NCBI GenBank assembly: GCA_964035795.1
Contig: OZ038325.1
Location: 4,407,163-4,471,162, forward strand
DNA: 64,000 nt
Direction of reading: 5' to 3'
Source of the DNA: Pterobdella sp. o SKG-2022
Lineage: Eukaryota > Annelida > Clitellata > Hirudinida > Piscicolidae
Of this stretch, positions 43,015 to 53,434 are shown in pieces. The position numbers were made by a program, and so were the translations under genes. The notes under the pieces are model-generated. The model was not told where the DNA came from. It was given only the letters and a program-made list of their open reading frames with translations, and ran no database searches. Numbering within the stretch: the first letter of the stretch is position 1; each line of letters opens with the position of its first letter.

Positions 43015-44267
43015 GTTATTAGTGCTTCTTTATACACTTTTAGTGAACTGTAATCCGGCGCGAACGAAACTGGCTGAATTTATTCTCGTTGGTTATATTT
43101 TGATTATTTTAAGGGTTTTTTAGCGTTTTCTTGATAAAAAGTTTCAAAATAAGTGAGTTTTTTTATTTTACATAATAACATTTACATGTTTCTAAAAATA
43201 ACTGTTTTAATAAGTATCTAAGAAAGATAAACTCTTTATTACTTAGCTTAAGTTTAAGTTTATTATTCCTAAGTATTACTTCACAGAATATATTATATTA
43301 CATTAAGTTATGAATAATTTAATTTGAAAGAATTATTTTAAGTGATTTCTAGTAAGTAAAAATAAAATATATAAAATAATAAAAAATAAATAAAGTTTTA
43401 AAAAATTATCATAATTTATTATTTACTAATTGTTTCTTAAGACCATAATATATTTTAATACTATAATTATCTAACTATGCACGAGTAAAAAATATATATA
43501 TTTTTTCGTTTGTACTACTTTTATTTTATTTTACTGTGTAAACATATTTTTACTCTTTAACAATAATTTACTATCTAATAATATTTTACTTTTTAATACT
43601 TTTTCAATCTTTAATAATATCTTACTTTATAATATTTCCCTTTTTAATAATATTTTATTTTTTGTCTTAAACTTTTTCTTGTTTCAGCATAAAATTTAAA
43701 TTCATTAAATGCAAACAACAAATAACAAAATTTTTATAAATTTTAAAAGTTCGCATATTCATAAAATTATTCTCCCAAAATTTTAACAATTCTTTTTTTT
43801 CTTTTATTTTATTATTTTTTTTCATATTTTTTGTTGAGATGGGATTTTTTTTGTTTGGATGAGGGGGTTGAACTTTCTTTAAATTTTTAGCTTTTTCTGT
43901 TTTTCCCACTAATTGATGGTTGATAGTAAAGGTTGGCGAAAATTTTAGAAACTTTGTGGGCATATTTTTATGAAAAATGTGAACTTTTCAATTTTATAAA
44001 CACTTTTTTTGAAATGTTATTTTAAAAAATTATATACATTTATATATAATTATATTATTATTATGCTATACTATTATTATATTATATTATTGTTGTTGCT
44101 ATATTATCTTGTTATATAATGTTATTCTCATACTATATTATTATTGTTATTATATTATTAGTACATTGTATTATTATTATTATATTATTTTATTATTATT
44201 CTTTTATATTATATTATTTTTTTCAGTTTTATATTATATTATATTTTAATATTATTACTATATCATA
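43015..44267. other. AT-rich spacer with ATATTATT words
   Basis: Very AT-rich, with decayed TAT/ATT repeats at 43480-43670 and 44035-44265. The 98-codon minus-strand frame (43667-43963) is Lys/Asn-rich without motif. Confidence 0.6.
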
Positions 44268-45083
44268 TAAACCAGCCAGTTTCGTTCAGAAAACCGATTA
44301 CTCAAATATGAAAAAGGTGGGAAGGGCTCTTCAGCCTTGGTTGGCCGCCTTCCTTGAGATGGTATCTCTATAAAAATACCAGTAGTTGTGCAACCTTAAA
44401 ATCACTAAAAACTACCCTCTGATACCGCTGCCTTGTGGTTTATCTCCTCGTTAAGAGCAAAGGCTAAGAGAGTAAATCCTATCCCAAATCAGGAGTGGAG
44501 ACCCTTAGGCGGTTAGATAATGCATTAGCTCGTTTTTCCGGCAGCTCCTGCATCCAGACTAGCTTCCAGCTGTTTTGGCCCAGTTTTGCCGCTGGCTCAA
44601 GCTTGTCTGGACGATAAAGTGAGGTCAGTGCTGCGCAAACCTTCTTCCCTTAAATCTCATTACAGCGCAGGTCATGGCAACAAAAACCATTTAATTTACC
44701 AAGCCCTGTGGCGTTAAGAGAGTGACGAAGCAGCAGGTGCGGAATCACTGGAAACTGTAGTTGCAAACCTACACACAGGCGGCTTAGGCCATATGGTCGT
44801 TCTTCTCTGAATCTAGAACAGCAGCGAAGTCCGGCAGCCCCCTGAGCGACCAAGCAGCTCTCTACAGGATAGCTCTGCTTGCCTCCTTGCATGAGGACGG
44901 AGCTAGAAAAGGTGCTCCAAAAATAGTCTGTTCTAGTCTTACTTGGCCAGCAAAACGCAGCTGGCGAGTTTTCCCATCCTTGCGGTCAAACAAAAAAATT
45001 ACTCAACTTAATTCTAGCATCTTGGAATGTTAGAACCTTAATAGACTATCAGTTCTGAAAGACCAAAACGTAGAACTACTCTG

Positions 45084-46388
45084 ATGGCCAGAGAACTTGG
45101 GCGTTATCAAGTTGACATAGCTGCTCTCAGTGAAACCCGTCTCTCAGACAAAGAACAACTTACTGAAATTGGTGGTGGCTATACCTTTTTCTGGAGTGGA
45201 AGAAAAAGTAGTGAAAGACGCGAAGATGGAGTCGGTTTTGCCATCAAAAACCAGCTTGTGAAGAAACTAGATGATCTTCCTGAAGGCTTAAATGATCGTC
45301 TAATGAAACTCAAACTTCTTCTGGGTAAAACAAGAACTGCTACACTCATAAGTGTGCACGCCCCCACTATGGCTAACCCAGTTGATGTCAAAGACAAATT
45401 TTATGAAGAATTGGAAGCTTATATTTCTACTGTTTCGCAATCGGATAAACTCATCCTACTCGGGGATTTTAATTCTCGTGTTAGCAAGGACCACCATGCT
45501 TGGGAAGGAGTCTTAGGTCATCATGGAATTGGCAAGTGTAATAGTGATGGTTTACGTCTGCTTAAAACCTGTACAGCATTTGGACTCATCATAACAAACA
45601 CTCTGTTTTGCCTTCCAACCCGCAACAAGACTTCACGGATATACCCTCGCTCTAGGCATTGGCATCTCATTGACTTCATCATTTTTAGATCTAAAGACCG
45701 ACAAGATGTAAAAGTAACCAAATCTATGTGTGGAGCGGAATGTTGGACAGATCATCGGCTTATAATTTCCAAAACCAAGTTGCAAGTTATTCCTATGAAA
45801 AGACTTCAAGGACAAAAAGCTTTAAAGCGGCTTGATGTCACAAAGTTGAAAATCCCCAAGGTTCAACAGAAATTTGCGACCAATCTTGAACACGAACTCT
45901 CAAGGGCTGAAAGCAACGACTGGGAGTTTATGAAAGAAACGATTTATTCTTCCGCATTACAAGTCCTTGGCTCAACCTCTAGGAAACATCAAGATCGGTT
46001 TGATGAAAATGATATTGCTATTCAAACCGTGTTGAAAGAGAAACGCCAGTTATTCAGAGCTCACCAGAATAACCCAAAATTGGAATCAAAGAAAAATGCC
46101 TTTGCCAATATGCGCAGAGAGGTCCAAAAAAAGCTTCGAAACCTGCAAAACACATGGCTCAGCAAAAAAGCCGAAGAAATACAAGGTTATGCTGACAGCC
46201 ATGACATGAGGCGTTTTTATGATGGTTTCAAGTGCCTCTATGAACCACAGTCATCAAAAAATACACCTATACTGAGTGCTGATAGTTCAAAGCTGATCAC
46301 TGATAAGAAAGGAATCTTAGAAAGATGGGCCGAACATTTTAATGGCGTTCTTAATCAACCATCAAAAATTAACGACGAAGCGATTTAA
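45084..46388 (+). pseudogene. LINE endonuclease plus linker ORF (434 codons, 5' frameshifted)
   Basis: Contains most of the APE-like endonuclease: substrate-contact and Mg-binding words SETR, GDFN and the TDHRL histidine. The first strand (WNVRTL) lies in the neighbouring frame upstream. The frame continues without a shift into the reverse transcriptase after the TAA at 46386. A C-to-T change of a CAA codon explains that stop. By family, it nicks genomic DNA to prime reverse transcription. Confidence 0.8.
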
Positions 46389-47198
46389 CGCCTGTTTCAG
46401 GTGGAAATAAACAAAGATCTTGATGCACTTCCATTTGTTGATGAAGTCGCCAGAGCCATTAAGCATATGTCAACAGGTAAAGCTCCAGGTCCTGATGCGA
46501 TACCGGCAGAAATATTCAAATCAGGTGGTATTTCACTCACCAGAAGACTCACTGATTTGTTTTGTTCACATTGGGAAAAAGAAACGCTCCCACAAGCATT
46601 TAAAGACGCTACCATTGTACACATTTATAAAAGAAAAGGAAACAAACGTACATGCGACAATCATAGAGGCATCTCTCTTCTCTCAATTGCGGGAAAGATC
46701 TTGGCTCGTGTTCCCTTGAACCGCCTACCGAAGCACCTTGAGCAAGATCACCTACCTGAGAGTCAATGTGGATTCCGAACTGGCAGAGGAACCATTGACA
46801 TGATCTTTGCAGCACGCCAACTTCAGGAGAAAAGTATGGAACAACGCCAAGACCTTTATATCAGTTTTGTTGACCTCAACAAAGCTTTCGACTCAGTAAG
46901 CAAAGAAGGTTTATGGAAAATCCTGGCAAAATTTAGTTGTCCAGAAAAATTTTTTAAAATGGTCCGTCGTTTTCATGATGACATGGTAGCTAGAGTACTC
47001 AACGATGGTGGAAGCTCAGAACCCTTTCAGGTGACCAACGGAGTCAAGCAGGGCTGCGTCTTAGCCCCAACATTGTTCAGCATGATGTTTGCAGCAATGC
47101 TAATGGAGGCTTTCAAGGACAGTTCAACAGTTCAATTAGATATCGGTACGATGGGAATCTTTTCAACCTCAGACGTCTTCAGGCTCTCTCAAAAGTGA
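46389..47198 (+). pseudogene. LINE reverse transcriptase, fingers and palm
   Basis: Holds the conserved GFRTGRGTIDM, DLNKAFDSV (first catalytic Asp) and VKQGCVLAP blocks. The frame is lost near 47140. The FADD active-site box is read in the +2 frame from 47195. Confidence 0.8.
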
Positions 47199-47689
47199 AC
47201 GAAACTAAAATTAGAGATCTTTTGTTCGCTGATGATTGTGCGCTCAACACTGCGACTGAGCAAGAGAAGCAACGGGAAGTAGATCAATTCTCATCCGCTT
47301 GTGACGACTTGGGTTTGATCATCAACGCCCAAAAAACGGAAGTGATGTTTCAACCTGCCCCAGAAAAACCTCACCACAAACCACACATTTTAGTGAAAAG
47401 ACAAAGGTTACAGGCAGTTGACAACTTCACTTATCTAGGCAGTACACTTTCTCGTCGTACAAAAATTGATAATGAGATCAAAAACCGAATTGCCAAAGAC
47501 AGCTCTGCTTTTGGAAGATTGAGGAAAAAGGTGTGGGAGAGAAGAGGGATATCAAAGTCCACGAGAGTTAAAGTCTATAAAGCCGTAGTATTGACCACGC
47601 TACTATATGGCTGTGAAGCATGGACAGTATACAGACGCCACGAAACAACTCCGGCAATTCCATACTCGGTGTCTTCGCAGAATACTTAA
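47195..47689 (+). pseudogene. LINE reverse transcriptase active-site box and thumb
   Basis: FADDCALN, then DLGLIINAQKTEVM, then FTYLGSTLSR and VVLTTLLYGCEAWTVY. It ends at a frameshift near 47625 and continues in 47607-47978 (RQFHTRCLRRILNIRWND). Confidence 0.78.
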
Positions 47690-48162
47690 TATACGCTGGA
47701 ATGACTTTGTCCCAGACACTAAACTATTAGAGAGGGCAAACCTTCCCAGTGTTATTACGATGATGCGTAAGACACAGATACGATGGGCTGGTCATGTATC
47801 TTGTATGGCGGACTCTAGAATTCCTAAACAACTCTTCTACGGTCAGCTCAAAAATGGTCAAAGAAAAATCGGAGCCCCACGCAAACGTTATAAAGATTAT
47901 TTTAAGTCAAATCTAAAGGACTTCAATATAGACGTCACCGTGGGAAAAAGCTGCCTCTGGCAGGCCCGCTTGGCGTAGATTGATCAGTAATGGTGCACTC
48001 CCCTCAGAAGAAAACCGTCTAAACGCTGAAAAATTAAAACACATAAGACGCAAAGCTAGATAAGGTGCACCAGAGAGACTTCCCACACACTGGTGCCAAA
48101 CATGCGTAAGAGGTTTTCTGGCGCGAATCGGTCTGATCAGCCACACAAGAACACACAGATAA

Positions 48163-48453
48163 AAGCTATTTTATCTTTATTTCATCTTATTTATTTCTAT
48201 TCATTTAATATTTTACTTTTATTTTTTCTTACTTTTATTTTTCTTCTATTATTAATATTATTATCATTACTATTATAGCTTACTTATTCTTATTTATTGA
48301 TTTATTTTATGATAATATTTATTTTCATCTCTTATTATGATAATTTTCTATACATTTTTATTTAGTAAAATATATATGTATATATAAATAAACAAATAAT
48401 AATATCTTTTTCTTTGTTGCCATGGTCATATTCGAACACGATTGACGAGCAAC
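48163..48453. other. AT-rich spacer between two LINEs
   Basis: TTATTTATTTC and TATATATGTATATA words. No gene. Confidence 0.65.
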
Positions 48454-50440
48454 ATTGCCAAAGATGAAGCGCATAGCCCTTATTAGCAAAAAACAGGGGA
48501 GTTATTGAACTGCTGTAAGCGTTCAAGTTGGATCACGGAAAGGCACCTTACTATTAAAAACCCTGCCGAAAGATGAGTGACAAAAAAATATAACGTTATA
48601 GGCGGTGCTATCACCAAAAGCGTGGACAGTGACGTCTCTGGCTTGGTTGCTCGAGAACATGGAGCAGCAGGGTCAGGCCCACGTGGCAACTCCAGCAAAT
48701 GTCAAAAAATTAGGATTGGTGCATTGAATGTTGGTACAATAAATGATAAGACTGACGAGTTAACTGGAACATTTTCTAGAAGGAAGTTGGGTTTGTGTTG
48801 TGTGCAGAAAATAAGGTATAAAACATTGTTAAAAATTGTTGATGTTACTGGTTCGGAGTATAAATTTTATGGTTCTAGGTTAAGAAATAAACTTGGTGGA
48901 GTTGGTGTTTTGGTGGCTGGATGGTTGTTGGATAACATAATTGAGGTAACAAGGGTGTCTGATCGCATTATTTTATTACGTCTTTTTATGGATAAAAAAG
49001 TGTTTGTTGTTGTGTGCGTCTATGATCTTCAATCAAATCTGAGTGACACTTAAACATGAGTTTTATAACTCTGCTATACGTTTTGTCAAATGTCTCCGAT
49101 TCTAGGGAGTTATTTGTGTGTGGTGACTTTAATGGACACATTGGTTCAAAAGCCTTCGGTTTTGAAGGTGTCCATGGTGAGTTAGCTTTTGGTAAAAGGA
49201 ATTTAGAAGATGAAAAAATTTTGAAGTTAGCAGTAGCTAACAATTTGGTAATGAGTAACTCATGGATCAAAAAAAACCTTAACATCTGATAACTTATCAG
49301 TTTGGTGCCTCTGCTGCTTAGATTGACTTCATTCTTTACAGAAGAAGGTTCATGAAGCATTTGACTAGTGTGAAGGTGATTCCTGTTGAAGAATGTTTCT
49401 CAGCACGAGCTTGTGGTTGGAGATCTTCAGGTTTCTTCTTTCATCAAAAACAAAAAAAATTTTGAAACTAGTACTAAGCTATGGAAGTTGCGTCAACCCG
49501 ATAAGCAAGCTGAATTCTCATCTGCTTGTTTTTCGTTGAACAAGCAATGAATGCCAGAAACTCACGATGTAAAATTTTTTTTTTAATGAAAATTAATCTG
49601 CTATCAGTCACAGCACTCAATAAACATGGAAATAGTCAACAAGTTCAAATATTTAGGAAGTTATTAACAAACAACATTTCAACTTATGAAGATATTTATA
49701 ATAGGTTAAATAAAGCTTCACAAGTTTTCCGTGGTTTAAGTAGGTTGATCATTAATAAGGTTAAGAACAAAAATAAAAAGCTTCACTCATCATTTTATCT
49801 ATTCTTCTCTGCGGCAGTGAAACATGGTGCTCTTCAGTTCTCAATCACAGCGTCTCCAGGTATTTGTAACAAGGTGTCTTAAAATATTAACAGATGCTCT
49901 GTGGCAAAAAGTGGAAAATACGAAGCTGATATGTATGTCAAACATCGAGCGAGAAGATAAAACAAAAAAGACTCTGATAGCTTGGACATTTAAAAAGAAT
50001 GGAGGACAACAGAATCCTAAAAAAATCTGCTTACAGCACGAATACAAAAAGAATGGAAACTGAGTTGAAATGATGTGACCATCAAAGACCTGAACAAATT
50101 GAACATCCTACAAGCATAGAAACAAAAAAAACTGACCCAGGATAAATGACCTAAATAATTATCTTAAGTTGCCAAAAAAGACAAAATCATCCCATATTCA
50201 GTGCCTTGCTATCAAAAAAAAAAAAGTGGATTGGCAAATCATGCCAGACAATCCCGCGTGACGTGTCAACACTAAAACAGAAAATCCAAGTAGCAGGGAT
50301 TACCAAACCACGTCAAAAAGTGTTCCAGGCAGTCCAATTGATTCCAGTTTTAAAGCACCTGCTTTCTAATGAAAAAGCACAAAAAAGAAGAGTGCAAAAA
50401 AATACATTACACCAGGATCCTCGATTTTTTACCGTTTTGG
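48454..50440 (+). mobile_element. RTE-like LINE with internal deletion of the reverse transcriptase
   Basis: Starts with the block shared with 42754-43014. It then codes the endonuclease: RIGALNVGTINDKTDEL (about 48711), LCCVQKIRYK, GDFNGHIG (49122-49145) and IDFILYRRRFMKHLTSVKVIP (about 49320). Near 49540 it jumps straight to the thumb: NKFKYLGS, YNRLNKASQVFRGLSRL. Finger remnants with SGLANHARQSR follow (about 50227), as in the 42.2-kb copy. The palm and FADD region are missing altogether. Frameshifts occur near 49050 and 49290. Its 3' side abuts the KDM5-like gene on the other strand. Confidence 0.8.
48577..49053 (+). pseudogene. N-terminus and first half of the LINE endonuclease
   Basis: 158 open codons with GPRGNSSKCQKIRIGALNVG, the family-typical start of the endonuclease, then LGLCCVQKIRYK. 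The GDFN motif is in another frame at 49056-49289. Confidence 0.7.
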
Positions 50441-50545
50441 TGTGTACGTTTGGATGAAAGTATCAGAAGAAGATGCATGCCCATGCCAATCAATCACTCA
50501 TCTAACACAAGTGGCACGCACAGAAGCATAACTATGCATACAAAC

Positions 50546-51520
50546 CCAATTGACGATGGAGGAGGTGGGTCTGAGGCAGTTTGAGTGCTGGCACTGTTCA
50601 TTCTCTTCTTCTTCAGCATCACCATTATTATCATAACCATTGTCAACATGAGTTTTATTTTTTTCCTTATTACCATTATTGTTAATATCTTTAGTAAATA
50701 CATTATCGTTTATTTTACCATTGATATTATCAGTTGTATCGTTATCAAAGTTTAAATAATCATGAAAATTATCAATGCAAATTTTATTATTTATTTTCAT
50801 TTTTAAATTTTTTTTTTTTTTTTTTCTTCAGCTTTCTTTTTTACCATTTCTTTGCTCTTTTTCTCCACGTGATCAAGTTTTGCTCTTTTTTTTGGTTTTT
50901 TACCATGAAAAGAATAGTCCTCATCATCACCATCTTCCTCATAATCCTCATCATTTCCCCATAAAGTTCTAGCATTATTTAGTGCACCATATTTACTTTT
51001 ATTAGTTTTATTATTCTTTTTAGTCTTAGTATTGTTATTATTAGTATTATCATCGTAATTATTATTCTTATTGGTCTTAGTATTTTTAAAAAATGTATCA
51101 TTTGGTGAGTTATGATGGTTTTGAATGTTATGACTGGTGGTTTCATTGGTGGACAAGCCTTGATAATTGTTCAGCGTTGAATCGTCGTTATTAATTAATA
51201 GACTATTATTATTATTATTATTACTAGTAACATTACTAGTTATGGCATTATCAACACTTTCATGCACCAGATCTGAGGGTGAAACTGGACCCACGCCCGT
51301 TTTCAGCATCATTTCCAAGTCATCCTTCACCTCCAACAATCTACTCTTGTCTCTCTCTTTCAGAACATAAGGTAGATTACGGCGTATGTAGTTGTACTTA
51401 TTATTAATGTTCTCTTTGTTGTTTCCTTGTGGCCAATAATTGCTTGCCTTACTGTTGTATAGTAAGTCCAGCAACAGACCTATGTGTACCAGAGCTGAGA
51501 TCTTCTGAATGTACTGTTGC
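50546..51520 (-). CDS. KDM5: Partial KDM5-like histone demethylase: basic linker, Asn-rich region and start of the third PHD finger
   Basis: Minus-strand frame from about 51520 (LQQYIQKISALVHIGLLL) to 50803. It runs through NLPYVLKERDKSRLLEV, a long Asn/Ser/Thr-rich region and a Lys-rich block (KKPKKRAKLDHVEKKSKE) into poly-Lys. The next frame (50800 down) adds an acidic stretch, then C-x4-C-L-R-P-x4-V-N-W. Spacing and residues match the third PHD finger of KDM5/Lid proteins (C-x4-C-x2-P-x4-V-x-W-V). The basic block then acidic block just before it also matches. The exon ends after NW at 50546 with donor GTTTGT. An 18-A run (50825-50808) separates the two frames. KDM5 enzymes demethylate H3K4. 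The rest of the gene is not visible nearby. The N-terminal part of this exon is not recognised. Confidence 0.65.
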
Positions 51521-51696
51521 AGTCGTACGCATTTATATCAATATATTTATCTACCTACTTATTTTTAAATTATCTATATCTTTATCTAGTTATCTAATAA
51601 TAAATTCAATCTTAACACAACCATAAGGCTAAGTTCCAAATATAAGTCTCCTTTTATCACTTCTCCTGTTTTCAATACGTGCCCTCCTTTGTATCC

Positions 51697-51703
<7 letters not shown>
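51521..51703. other. AT-rich sequence upstream of the KDM5-like exon
   Basis: Minus-strand intron or upstream exon border. Several possible AG acceptors lie at 51495-51530, so the exon start is uncertain. Confidence 0.5.

Positions 51704-51776
<73 letters not shown>
51704..51776. repeat. (TA)n plus (TG)n compound microsatellite
   Basis: About 29 TA units, then seven TG units. Confidence 0.96.
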
Positions 51777-51777
<1 letters not shown>

Positions 51778-53377
51778 TTAGCAGACATAATTAAACCGAA
51801 AATTTTCGAAATTTTTCTATTTTTATGTATTAAATACCAAAATTATTTTTACCACCACAAGCTGTCAATTATTACTCACCAAATGTTAAAACATCTCCAT
51901 TCACGATGGGTTGCAACCCTCCTATCTACATATGTGTGTGTATTTGTTAGTATATGTTATTGTTTTGTTTTGTATGGCTTTGTTATACTATGTAACTTTT
52001 ATTTTACTATGTGTCTTTGTGTGCTTGTTGTCATTCATGTTTTAATTATGTATTTCTTAATTGCTGTATTGACAAAGAGTAAAACATAATGAAAAATGAA
52101 AAAGAAAATTGATAAAAGATAATAACAGATATTTAGTGAAGTAAACAAAAATCTAAATAAAAAAGAAATATAACTAAGTAAAAGTGAGACTTTCTTTGAG
52201 TTGATGTAAGTTCCATTTGTACTGCTATCATTTACAAACCTTCAAATGACAACATAATTTAAACAGAAGAATACTAAGAAAGAAAAGTAATTGTGAAACA
52301 GATTATGGAAATGAAAACAGTAAAATAAACAATAAAAAAAATAAATGATAAAAATAATAAAAATCAAGTAAAAAGAAAAAGAATGAAAAGGATAATAAAA
52401 ATACTAATGCAACCATGAGCCTCTGATCTTGATGAGGACAGCATGCCTTCTTGAGTGGAGACCTTCATTATACTTAAGTCTGTTGTAACAAAAAAAAATT
52501 AAGAAAAAAACATAACAGCCATAATAACATAAAATAATGGTGATATAACAATTATTTGATAAAGTTTAGTAACTGGAAAAAAGAATACTAATTAGGTTGC
52601 CTCAAAAAAACCGTGCTTTTTTTTTAACAGAAAGCTAAAAAACAATAAAACAAGATGTTTCAAAATTTTTGCAAAAAAATTGCAAGTCAAAAGCATCGAT
52701 TGATTAAGATAATTTCTTGATGAATATGCTTTTAGAAACTAGTTTTTTATTTCAAAAACCTGATAAAAAAGTGAAAAATAATTTTTTCTCATACAAAAAA
52801 AAATGGTTTAGTAGCATTTGATTAATATATAAAGCAAAATAGATATGAAACTTCAAAATATTTACTCTATGTCATTATCCTCATGTCTGCCCACTGAAAT
52901 CCTATCCTTTTTTAAGCTTTTGAGAGGTAATGTTTAGCATTAGTTTTAGTTAGACTTAATAATAAAACATAAAAAACTCAAAATAATTTTAATACGAAAT
53001 AATTTTAAAAAACATTTTTAATAATAAATATTAAGTAAACAACTTTTTTACTTATTGCAAACTTGGAAAAAATTAATTCTATAAAATAAATATACCACTT
53101 ACTAAATTATCCCATCAAAAATCATTTCAAAAACATTGAAAATTGAAAAATCAAAACATTTGCACTCGATTTTAATTTAAAAGAACCAGTATTTAAAAAA
53201 CGACTTCCATTAAAAGTCGTTTAAAAGTAAAACTATAATTGAACATAAAATTTAATACAAACAGAGCAACGTGAGTGACAAAAAAATCATTTAAAAAATA
53301 AAAAAAACGCTGAAAGTTTATAGTGTTTTTAATAAATTATACGGAATTCGTATTGATTTTATCTTGCAGAAAACTGC
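51777..53377. other. AT-rich intergenic stretch
   Basis: No KDM5 exon recognised on the minus strand and no gene on the plus strand. Likely separates two divergently transcribed genes, unless KDM5 introns extend here. Confidence 0.5.
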
Positions 53378-53385
53378 TATAAATA
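53378..53385 (+). promoter_or_regulatory. Possible TATA box of the secreted cysteine-rich protein gene
   Basis: TATAAATA lies 53 bp upstream of the proposed start codon. In such AT-rich DNA chance matches are common, so this is a weak call resting on position. Confidence 0.35.
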
Positions 53386-53401
53386 GAAAAGGTGGAGAAT
53401 A

Positions 53402-53434
53402 ATGGAATTGAATAATGTAGACGATCCAAAATGA
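53402..53434 (+). promoter_or_regulatory. Upstream ORF overlapping the main start codon
   Basis: A 10-codon uORF (MELNNVDDPK) ends with a TGA that overlaps the main ATG as ATGA (53431-53434). If the transcript starts at the TATA box, termination-reinitiation could tune translation. Confidence 0.35.

Larger units (their letters stand above)
44268..48162 (+). mobile_element. Long RTE/CFDP2-like LINE, nearly complete
   Basis: A 5' UTR of about 750 bp is followed by one polyprotein. The endonuclease (APE type) begins at WNVRTL (about 45023) and carries SETRLSDKEQL, GDFNSRV (45462-45482) and TDHRLIISK. The reverse transcriptase follows, with GKAPGPDAIPAE, SQCGFRTGRGTIDMIFAARQ, FVDLNKAFDSV, NGVKQGCVLAPTLFS and FADD (47225-47236), then YLGSTLSR. 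The thumb has IRWAGHVSCMADSRIPKQLFYG. It closes with a C-terminal finger C-x2-C, LISHTRTH (about 48100-48155). Defects are frameshifts near 45045, 47140, 47625 and 47935, and a TAA at 46386-46388. All catalytic boxes are present. Confidence 0.88.
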
